Of a stretch of DNA of 64,000 nt, positions 58,901 to 64,000 are shown piece by piece. The stretch's first letter is position 1; the number at the start of each line of letters is the position of its first letter. The translations under genes were made by a program, and so were the position numbers. Origin of the DNA: Owenia fusiformis (lineage: Eukaryota; Annelida; Polychaeta; Sabellida; Oweniidae); NCBI GenBank assembly GCA_903813345.2, contig CAIIXF020000008.1, forward strand, positions 15,672,822 through 15,736,821, read 5' to 3'. Under the pieces are notes generated by a model that worked only from the letters and a program-made list of their open reading frames with translations, did not search any database and was not told the origin of the DNA.

Positions 58901-61900
58901 CTATTAAATAGAATTCAAGATGGAAATTACTTCATTTCTTGCATCCTGAAACTTCCCCATGACCTTATCATAACATTAGCTTATAGTTTACCATTTTCCA
59001 TACTCATACATAATCTGACCATTGTTTACAAAAGCAGATACATCATTATGATAAACTGCTCATAATAACTTATCGTCAAAGATGATTGATGAAGTTGAAA
59101 TTTTCTTGAAAACCTTCCCACACCATTCTGTGAGCAGCTGTTCTATATTCTCATTGCATATTGTATGTGACTACATAATATGTATGAAAGCTTGTTTAGA
59201 AATTGGAAGAACTGTGAAGTAGGAAAATATAAAATGAATAACATGAAATTAATCAATATCTTTTAAGATGGATACTGTAAACTTTGTAAGGATTTCGCTT
59301 ACTTCTTTCTTGCTTAAATTCGTGAATTTGTGAATTTAAACTTTGCATATCCATAATTCTGCAATTTGTATCAATTGACAAAATTATGAAATTCTTGAGA
59401 ACATATCAAACAAAAGAAAAAAAATATAGCATTCGGATTCCTAAAATTATGTGAATATTACATGTTCTACAGTAATATTGCCATACGAGGGAGTTGAAGA
59501 GAAAAATAACTTTATCAGAAATCATAAGGGATCATATTTGATCATCACATTAATGAAACTCAATGAACCATATCGATGAGCAAAATCCAAAGCAGCTCTA
59601 TGACGCAGTTTGCCAAATATAAAAAATGAGTAAAACCAATTGTTCAAAAGCTGACCAAAGAAAATGTTTCTAAAATGCCTAATTCGAAAATAATGCCAAT
59701 GCAGTGGATCATCTACACTGGATGGCATTAGAACATCATACAATTCACTACTTATAAATATTTCATTCAATGAAGTAAGCCATAAGGGTTCAAGAAAAAT
59801 GATATTTGAATGTCCCAGCTTGGTAAATCTAACCTCTTTGAAAAGAACTTTACCAGTCACCTAATCATCTCAATTAGGTTTCAGATGAATAAGGCAATGA
59901 GATTTCCTCAGGACATATAAATCCACACCACTTTGTAATGGAATCAAAATTTGGTTATAGAGCTAGAAATTGAGTTGTTTTATTCATGGATAGTATCAGT
60001 TTTGCAATGAACTGAATTTTAAGTAATGTGATCATTTATTTATGATGTCACCATGACCTTGTCAAGAATCAAATAATTTCAATAAATCAAACTAGTTGAT
60101 CAAATTGTCCTCCATCAATGCTGTTAACTATTAACCATGAAACAATAATTGCTTTTTTCAATTTATTTCTTCGTCAATGTGATGTAATAAATGAAATGTT
60201 AAGCCACATTGGGATTCTGTTCATTCAACAAATATGAGAGCGCTAGATTGAGAAACAACAATTCTTTAATATTGCTTGTTTGATTGAGTTACCTAATTTT
60301 GATAGTCTTCAACCAAACACAATTATACCACAACATATCACACTATAGTTTGGTTCTTTAGTAGAGTACCACAACCACAGGACCACAACATACAGCTTTT
60401 CTGTCTGGTGTACCACTTCCAAATGTTTTCATTTTGCTTCTTTAAAAAGAACTGAACATCTTCAATACTAGACTTTGGGATACCCTTTATGATATATTTT
60501 TCAGGATGTGCATCTGGAATATAATCATATTAATGGAACTACAGCTTTACAGCAATATAGTACATGTACCTGTACATTTTCTATATGTTTTAGACTAGAC
60601 TGTATTAATTGGAAGATATATATATCTGTATTAAACCTGGAAAATTGATTTTGAGTCTTAACAAATTGAATCAATATTTATATCCTTTAGTTATTATATC
60701 TCTGCCATCCTGAGTAATAAAATATGTAAGATTCAATAATAAAAGTGATGATTTTAAGAACAGATCAAGAAAAAGAAACACAATACCACAGATCGTAGAC
60801 TATAGAAAAGGCTGTGCTCAGATGTATTAATGTATCAAAGCAACATAAACTGCATACCAAAAGATTTAAGGATTTAAGCCCTGAACTCGGAATGACTATT
60901 CCTTGAAGGTGTTGCTTTCCAAATTTTGCATGAGATGAGCATCATGTAGTGTTAATTTTAGGAAACAACGCCATGTCTCTTGAAGTATACAAAATCACTA
61001 AAAGAACATATTTTCAATGAAACTTTCAATTTCAATCTTGGCAAGTCAACTTGTTACCTTGACAACCACACAAGGAATGACCTTGGATGCGGTGATTGGT
61101 ACACTGTATATAATGCACTGCAGTTATATGAAACACTGTGTTCGGATTGGACACATCTTGCCCAGCTATGTCTGAATTATTTTTAAAATGTCAAGTTTTC
61201 ATTACAAGTACATGAGTGAGGCAAGTATTTTCTATACAACACTTACAAGTATACGAGATCAAGCTGAACCTCACATTGAATGATGCATACTGAATGCATT
61301 TATAATTTGAGAATAAATATTATATTTGTTTCTCAAATTAACATATTTCTGATTGGGTCTGCTTCTTTAACATTATAAAATAATTAGAAGGATGAATTAT
61401 GAGATCATCTTGTCCTTTCCCATCCTTATGTCGGTTGTTGATGAGATTATTTTCATAACATTTTTTATTTTCTGCAGAGATATATCCTGAGTGTATTGAA
61501 TATATTCATCCTTGTCAACTCAGTTAATTAAAAAGTGCTTTGTAGTTAAGAATGTTTGCTATATTATTTAAATGATACATGTATGAATGCATGAATATGA
61601 TATTACAGTGGTTTTCCCAAGATTCTCATTTCTACGATTAAGATCAGAATTACATGATTAATGCAAGAGGGTGCAAATAGATTGTCAGGTGGGTGCAAAT
61701 GGATTTTAAGTGGGGGTGAATGGATATTAAGTTGGTGCAAATGGATTTTAAGTGTGTACAAATGGATTTTTAGGCAGGTGCAAGCCTCTTTAAGTTTACA
61801 AAATCTAAAGTGGGTGTAATGCCCACTTGCTTCAGTGCTTGGAAGGAGATCGCTGCATCATATATTAATTGTACTATCTAGTAGCATCCAAAATGTTATT

Positions 61901-62312
61901 TTGTGTTTTTCAGGTTACGGACACGTAACTCCATTATCCGAGGGTGGGAAGGTATTCTGTATCGTATATGCTGCAATTGGGATTCCGCTCACACTAATCA
62001 TGTTAACAGCAATCGTTGAACGCTGCATGATTGTCACATCCAAACTCCTTGGTTGGTTGAATCAGAGACTCGGTCACAGTCATACCCAATTCCAAATAAG
62101 GCTTATACATCTCACAATCATCGCATTCACCCTCATCCTCTTCATGTTCCTGGTACCAGCAGCAATCCTCATGACCTTGGAACACGAGTGGGACTTTCTT
62201 GATGCGTTCTATTATTGTTTTATCTCCCTAACGACTATAGGATTAGGGGACTACATCCCTGGGGACCAGCTGCATCAGCAATATAGGGCACTTTATAAAG
62301 TAGCCACAACAG
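34744..62312 (+). CDS. KCNK1-like: TWIK-type two-pore-domain K+ channel (KCNK1-like), 3 alternative first exons, 3' end beyond window
   Basis: The common exons 57893-58033 and 61914-62312 encode cap helix 2 (ENFIVEVIEANNRGVS), an N-glycosylation site (NVT), pore 1 (LTTIGYGHVTPLSEGGK), M2, M3 and pore 2 (CFISLTTIGLGDYIPGDQ). These track human TWIK-1 closely, including GLGDY(I/V)PG. Any of three upstream exons (34744-34921, 39273-39480, 48247-48421) supplies the start, TM1, cap helix 1 and the cap cysteine, all joining in phase 1. With the first of them the product is 239 residues to the last base of exon 3. M4 and the cytosolic tail, about 100 residues in TWIK-1, must lie past 64000. The protein is a plasma-membrane or endosomal leak K+ channel working as a dimer (family knowledge). 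Confidence 0.92.
37320..37372. repeat. (ACAT)n microsatellite
   Basis: About 13 ACAT tetramers with one ACAC interruption. Confidence 0.95.
37780..37888 (+). repeat. TCACCACC interspersed repeat, truncated copy
   Basis: The head is missing. It has the TTTGGTGGTTGGTGCTTGG core and an AACAAATGGCATGTAGTGTC, ATGCCTTGTC tail. Confidence 0.65.
39273..39480 (+). CDS. KCNK1-like: K2P alternative first exon 1b
   Basis: It encodes 69 codons plus one base. The N-terminus is longer (MTQENSRHTICFIPLDTRLR), TM1 is LGMLIVFILGYLCLGAAIF, and the cap helix contains EQTEQHS and ends NNTCLD. The donor is GATC|GTGAGT, phase 1. It joins exon 2 to give ...CLDHAELENF. Cytosolic tail and cap differ from 1a and 1c. 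The NNT before the cysteine is a potential glycosylation site. Confidence 0.88.
39543..39625. mobile_element. 83-bp TACCCT element, 9-bp TSD (copy 2)
   Basis: TACCCTTTGCATTCATTCGA ... GCACGCAGGGTA matches the element at 34444-34514, including CACTTCTTAAAAGAGAGCTT. It is flanked by TTTGGAGTT (39534-39542) and TTTGGATTT (39626-39634), 8 of 9 identical. It lies 62 bp after the donor of exon 1b. Confidence 0.82.
39690..40000. mobile_element. decayed mariner-like fold-back
   Basis: It starts ATACAGGGTGAGCCAAAAAA, a typical mariner-type terminus. A diverged inverted half (ACCAATGAAACTTATTAGAA versus TTCTCTTAAGTTTCATTGGT) follows. A related right terminus (GTGGCTCACCCTGTA) lies at about 32380-32395. 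Confidence 0.5.
40001..42104. other. K2P intronic DNA, nothing recognised
   Basis: AT-rich. There is a short (AATAC)n run at about 40976-40998 and GCAAGGTNGGGTT words at 41735-41790. No exon is seen. Confidence 0.5.
42105..42185. repeat. CCTAGCC/GGGTT repeat fragment
   Basis: CACTAGCCAGGTGCCAAGGG and TTCCAGGGGGTTTAAATTC resemble the pieces at 9375 and 11731. Confidence 0.5.
42340..42460 (+). repeat. 22-bp tandem repeat (TTTGAACACCTTTGGCCAAA)
   Basis: About five imperfect units, ending in a TCGCGCTCGCTACGCTCGCG-like palindromic sequence typical of transposon interiors. Confidence 0.65.
42489..42799 (-). mobile_element. GTCACGC element, copy 1, with expanded poly-G end
   Basis: On the minus strand it starts CAGGCCTGTCAACTGTCCCG, carries the hairpin TTGCGTGACAGAAAATGTCA, and ends TTCGTACCTCC followed by a C-run. 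On the plus strand the run appears as about 36 nearly pure G (42489-42525). It is the same family as 46162-46445 and 49100/52310. Confidence 0.8.
43709..43760 (+). mobile_element. possible mariner terminus
   Basis: TACAGGGTGTCCAAAAAGAA is the classical mariner-type end. The partner end was not found. Confidence 0.35.
44128..44480. repeat. CGCGGGAT/GCGGGACA repeat, two direct copies
   Basis: GGGACAGATTTTTTAGACCC with AAATTCGCGGGATTTCGCGG words occurs twice (44128-44337 and about 44360-44475). It resembles the GTCACGC family in structure but not in exact sequence. Confidence 0.6.
45265..45632. repeat. inverted repeat with CCTGGCTACGCC arms
   Basis: ATTGGTAATGAAGGGGGG ... CTCCTGGCTACGCCAATGAC (45283-45345) is inverted at 45555-45632 (GTCATAGGCGTAGCCAGGAG ... 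CCCCCCATAACCAATG). Arms are about 70 bp around a 210-bp spacer. Confidence 0.7.
45638..46159. mobile_element. 522-bp TIR element (CATGGCGTAGAATAATGG)
   Basis: CATGGCGTAGAATAATGGAA at the left is matched by TTCCATTATTCTACGCCATG at the right, about 32 bp with few mismatches. No ORF. It abuts the GTCACGC element at 46162. Confidence 0.75.
46162..46445 (+). mobile_element. GTCACGC element, copy 2
   Basis: It runs from CAGGCCTGTCAACTGTCCCG to TTTTCGTACCTACCCCCCCC, with internal hairpin words GCGTGACAGAAAATGTCACG. It is a near-complete inverted counterpart of copy 1. A short ORF inside is not coding. Confidence 0.8.
46641..46743 (+). repeat. TCACCACC interspersed repeat, truncated copy
   Basis: It keeps GTGTCTGTAACAAATGGCAG and GTGGGGACATTTTGCATG, and ends TACCTTGTT. 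Confidence 0.65.
46744..48246 (+). other. K2P intronic/upstream DNA before exon 1c
   Basis: No repeat family is recognised. A 60-codon ORF at 47929-48111 lies 136 bp before the exon 1c ATG. It could be an upstream ORF in its leader. A TATA-like ATTATAAATGG follows at about 48112. Confidence 0.4.
48247..48421 (+). CDS. KCNK1-like: K2P alternative first exon 1c
   Basis: It encodes 58 codons plus one base: MCFKNRIFRL, TM1 (FLFLLLVLGYLCVGAMIF), MEMEGPKEIQMKHDLRAM, RRDFLLQKTCIS. The donor is TCAG|GTACAA, phase 1. Of the three it is closest to TWIK-1 in LGYL..GA..F, E.P.E and the RR.FL....C spacing. The donor +4 and +5 bases (CA) make it weaker than those of 1a and 1b. Confidence 0.9.
49100..49216 (+). 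mobile_element. GTCACGC element, copy 3, left part
   Basis: CAGGCCATCCAACTGTCCCG, TTTGCGTATTTGTCACACAT and GCGTGACAGAATATGTCACA match copies 1 and 2. It is cut off at the insertion at 49220 and its right part resumes after 52211. Confidence 0.75.
50089..50679 (+). repeat. 172-bp tandem array (interrupted by a mariner)
   Basis: Units start GTGACCATATCTCACNTTA at 50089, 50264, 50436 and 50608 (spacing 175, 172, 172). The fourth is broken by the insertion at 50680 and continues at 51704 (TATGTACTCTTGCTTTGTCA) to about 51782. Confidence 0.9.
50680..51703 (+). mobile_element. 1,024-bp mariner-like transposon with about 210-bp TIRs
   Basis: CGAGGCCCGATCAGAAAGTA at the left is exactly inverted at the right. 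Inverted similarity runs about 210 bp to GGGTAGGCGGGGCAC. TA flanks both ends, and removing one TA restores the 172-bp unit (GTGTATGTACTC). Inside is a broken mariner transposase relic. Confidence 0.9.
51120..51480 (+). pseudogene. decayed mariner transposase 3' fragment
   Basis: Near 51200 the plus strand reads SPDLAPCN, a stop, then LFPN, the signature around the last catalytic Asp of mariner transposases. A C-terminal piece follows with LNCIDFGSDYFG. Stops and frameshifts, and the lack of the N-terminal domain, show it is inactive. Confidence 0.7.
52212..52315 (+). mobile_element. GTCACGC element, copy 3, right part
   Basis: AACATAATTCGTTCGGAATT, ATATACGGTATGTCACGCTT and TTCTTGTTCCCCCC are the diverged right end of the family. 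Confidence 0.65.
52835..52945 (+). repeat. 18-19-bp tandem repeat (ACATCATTAGGTCAGAAA)
   Basis: About six units of AACATCATAAGGTCAGAAAG with A/T variation. Confidence 0.85.
53181..53317 (+). repeat. TCACCACC interspersed repeat, copy
   Basis: It runs TGTGACATATTGTTACAGTC, TTGTGGACAATTTTC, the core TTCGGTGTTTGATGG, and the tail GGCAGGTGGTGACATTTTGC then TTAATCCCTTGTT. Confidence 0.78.
53318..56010 (+). other. K2P intronic DNA, nothing recognised
   Basis: 2.7 kb of AT-rich sequence with no repeat family, RNA gene or exon I can support. Confidence 0.5.
56011..56210 (+). repeat. TCACCACC interspersed repeat, copy
   Basis: The head is ATATCACCACTTACCCCTTA with GGTGGTGACAT. A short insert precedes AATAGTCTCCAACTTTTAGT. 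The tail is GGCAGGTAGTGAGTGACATT and GATGCCTTGTT. Confidence 0.75.
56815..57660. repeat. 35-bp satellite (ACTGTACCATAGCATACTGT), about 24 copies
   Basis: The alternating blocks TGTACCATAGCATACTGTAC and CATTACACAGTGTACTGTAC have a higher-order mixed order. Units contain the palindrome GTACTGTAC-like core. The array ends about 230 bp before K2P exon 2. The minus-strand MVQYAMVQYTV-type ORFs are translation of the repeat. Confidence 0.93.
57893..58033 (+). CDS. KCNK1-like: K2P exon 2 (cap helix 2, pore helix 1)
   Basis: The acceptor is TTTCCTTTTCCAG and the donor is ATAG|GTAGGT, phase 1 to 1. It encodes AELENFIVEVIEANNRGVSA, the glycosylation site NVT, PNWSFGQSLFFACTILTTI and the first base of the filter glycine. 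The intron splits the first Gly codon of the P1 GYG, a position shared by many K2P genes. It is the common partner for all three first exons. Confidence 0.95.
58312..58700 (+). repeat. 34-bp tandem array, about 11 copies
   Basis: The unit is GATCCTTACAGGTGAAAGAC then CCTCAAGGGCAAAA (or GGTGAAA variant). It begins about 280 bp after the donor of exon 2. Every unit carries ACAG|GTGAAAG, a fair match to a 5' splice site. Confidence 0.93.
58701..61913 (+). other. K2P intron 2 remainder
   Basis: AT-rich. The minus-strand 112-codon ORF at 59522-59860 has no recognised domain or splice context. A GTGGGTGCAAATGGATTTTA word repeats about five times at 61670-61830 and is related to 17000-17150. No alternative exon is seen. 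Confidence 0.5.
61670..61830 (+). repeat. GTGGGTGCAAATGGATTTTAA short tandem repeat
   Basis: Five diverged units of about 25 bp end in a GTGGGTGTAATGCCCAC hairpin. It lies just upstream of exon 3. Confidence 0.7.
61914..62312 (+). CDS. KCNK1-like: K2P exon 3 (P1 filter, M2, M3, pore 2)
   Basis: The acceptor is GTGTTTTTCAG and the donor is ACAG|GTAATA, phase 1 to 1. It encodes YGHVTPLSEGGKVFCIVYAA, M2 (IGIPLTLIMLTAIVE), a cytosolic loop, M3 (LTIIAFTLILFMFLVPAAIL), HEWDFLDAFYYCFISL and the second filter TIGLGDYIPGDQ. It stops at YKVATT before M4. The ATG at 61835 upstream is intronic. Confidence 0.96.
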
Positions 62313-62576
62313 GTAATACTTTTTATACTTTATTTTGCTCCCATCCTTACCTGCTCATTGTCTTCCCAAGAAAAGGTTGTAAAATAGATAAACGGTTGTT
62401 ATAAAGGGTAGGATTACATCAAGGCAGCCACACCCTTACCATCTCTGTACTTTTAGATGCAACAGAAGATGCTATAAGTATCAAAATGGGAGGATAATAA
62501 GAGCACTCCTTAAACTTGCCACCACAGTAATGTTAATGTTGTTGTGTTTATGATCCTCCATCCCCATCCCTGTGTT

Positions 62577-62682
62577 AGCCTTGTATCAACCCTCTGTGTT
62601 GTCCCCCCCCCTTTCTCTCTTTAACAAATCATAGAGATGAATTAGGAGGGGGGGGGGGGTGGCCAGAGACGATGCAAGGCTT
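62577..62682. repeat. 106-bp fold-back with C-run/G-run arms
   Basis: AGCCTTGTATCAACCCTCTG ... CCCCCCCCC pairs with GGGGGGGGGGGG ... GATGCAAGGCT. It is a small MITE-like hairpin in intron 3. Confidence 0.7.
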
Positions 62683-62801
62683 CTTACGAATGTGATTTAT
62701 TGGTGAAGTAATTTATGCTCCCTATTCTTGTTGTTTCATAATATGAAATATGCAATAAATGAAGTTGGGTTTATTGACAGGTATTTAGCAATCTAAGCAT
62801 G

Positions 62802-63038
62802 AAGAGGAGGGAAAACCCCATGATTCAATTGATGACATACGATTTCCTCCTTCGGGCACCTCCTTTCCCAGAAGAACTTACCCTCCATCTTGGTTTTTAA
62901 GGTTTTCAAATTGACCTAGGTTTAAACCAATCAACGATCGACTCGCTAAACCAATCAGCGACGCGACGATGTCATCTCAATACAGATTTACATTATAAGC
63001 GTATGTCATCTTTGAACCCTGGGGTTTCTCCCCCTCTT
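62802..63038. mobile_element. 237-bp MITE with 9-bp TSD
   Basis: AAGAGGAGGGAAAACCCCAT at the left and GGGGTTTCTCCCCCTCTT at the right are inverted, with GATGACATACG/CGTATGTCATC further in (about 40-bp arms). It is flanked by CTAAGCATG at 62793-62801 and 63039-63047. Confidence 0.85.
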
Positions 63039-63047
63039 CTAAGCATG

Positions 63048-64000
63048 GAAATTATTTTTCCTTATTTTGACCAGCTTTGATTTGAAAACACTGTTGTACA
63101 TAAAGTAATTGATGAAATATGACATGAGCAAACTGGGGATGGGCTTATTAACGTGTCAAACTGGAGATGTGCTGATTAAAGTGTCAAGTGTCAATCTATT
63201 AATTCAAATACATGATCGCATAGATTGGTTATTTCCTGGTTTAATCAGAAAATTCTCCTTTGTAAAAAACAGCATAGAACTGATGGTAACCATATTATTT
63301 GTACAAGCTTGCAGGAAGTTTCACCAGCTATTATTTTTGATAAGATACTTTATATAGTTTACTCATCAATTTCATAGCATTATTGAATGACTGGTGCAAT
63401 ATAAGTCCATCTACAGCTATAGCTTGTTTAATATCTAGTTTTCTTTCAGAGATAGAGTTGATGCCATGGCACCCGCAATGTACTAACTATTCATGTATAT
63501 TATGGTGTTAATTTAGAGTGTTAATTATAAGGGTGAGAATGTACATATAATTTACACTCCCTGTACACTCCCCTCCAAAAGTTTGGTAACAACTGCCACA
63601 TTGGACCATGTATCTTTAAGTCGAAATGCTTTTAGTTTAGCCTCCAGAAAATACATTTGTTAATATGAAAGCCTGTTTATGAAAGATATTTTCAACTTGA
63701 TGTAATTGAGGATTTAATTTAAAAAAAGGTATTTTAACATGTTATACCTTGGGTATTCAGTGTTTCCAAACTGTTTGAGGGGGTGTACATTAAATTGGTT
63801 TCAGGTAGGCTTGCATTGAGAAATATTAATTTCTGTATTTCATCATTCAGAATATGTTATCATGGCATTTATACAAGTACTATACTGTAGAGGTTACCCT
63901 CATAAATGAACAATAATTAATATGATAGCAGAAAACATAGCTGAAAACCATCAATTTACTGATATGTGAAGTAAGATCAAAAGATGTAAAACAAACATTT
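63048..64000 (+). other. K2P intron 3, continues past window
   Basis: No M4-like exon (a hydrophobic segment after a phase-1 acceptor) is visible to the end of the window. The 82-codon ORF at 63109-63357 lacks splice support and channel similarity. Confidence 0.55.
63562..63790. mobile_element. Tc1/mariner-type MITE
   Basis: TACACTCCCCTCCAAAAGTT at the left and AACTGTTTGAGGGGGTGTA at the right are inverted and lie in TA. No ORF. Confidence 0.72.

Noticed and set aside
59522-59860. 112-codon minus-strand ORF
   Set aside because: No domain recognised beyond a faint ankyrin-like phrase (RAALDFAHRYG), no splice sites in phase, AT-biased composition; treated as chance.
63109-63357. 82-codon ORF considered as the missing M4 exon of the channel
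   Set aside because: No phase-1 acceptor, no M4-like hydrophobic segment matching TWIK, and no similarity to the post-pore YKI.. continuation.

Overview
The window is AT-rich DNA from an animal nuclear genome. Genes are split by GT-AG introns, intron positions match those of vertebrate relatives, and introns and spacers are full of MITE-like repeats, fold-backs and minisatellites. The proteins read as metazoan. Repeat style (CCGTCC words, many short inverted-repeat elements) suggests a marine invertebrate such as a hemichordate, amphioxus or spiralian, but I cannot settle the phylum from sequence alone.

Region 1 (1-22 kb, + strand) holds the 3' two-thirds of WDR81, a BEACH/WD40 endosomal and autophagy protein. 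Nineteen coding exons join in frame from 2075 to the TAG at 20966, giving about 1,330 residues. The BEACH-encoding 5' exons lie before the window. The 3' UTR opens directly with a 35-bp tandem array. The last large WDR81 intron (15961-19986) hosts a complete four-exon gene on the opposite strand (18052 to 16052). It encodes a 205-residue secreted protein with a signal peptide, a small cysteine-rich module, a Pro/Lys repeat linker, one CCP/sushi domain and a basic tail.

Region 2 (22-34.7 kb) is a repeat-rich spacer. It contains one convincing orphan exon on the minus strand (26376-26191), a 1.4-kb inverted-repeat element, and a 1.4-kb array dense in AGGTCA/TGACCT half-sites. A G-rich 43-bp minisatellite ends just before the next gene.

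Region 3 (34.7-64 kb, + strand) is a two-pore-domain potassium channel of the TWIK (KCNK1-like) group. Three separate first exons (34744, 39273, 48247) each encode an N-terminus, transmembrane segment 1, the first cap helix and the cap cysteine. All end in phase 1 and all can join the single exon 2 (57893), which carries the second cap helix and pore helix 1. Exon 3 (61914-62312) adds the rest of the first filter, M2, M3 and pore 2. The M4 and C-terminal exon lies beyond the window. This arrangement predicts channel isoforms differing only in TM1 and half of the extracellular cap, and is the most interesting biology here. The introns hold nested transposons (three layers at 49.1-52.3 kb), small elements with 9-bp target duplications, and several satellites.
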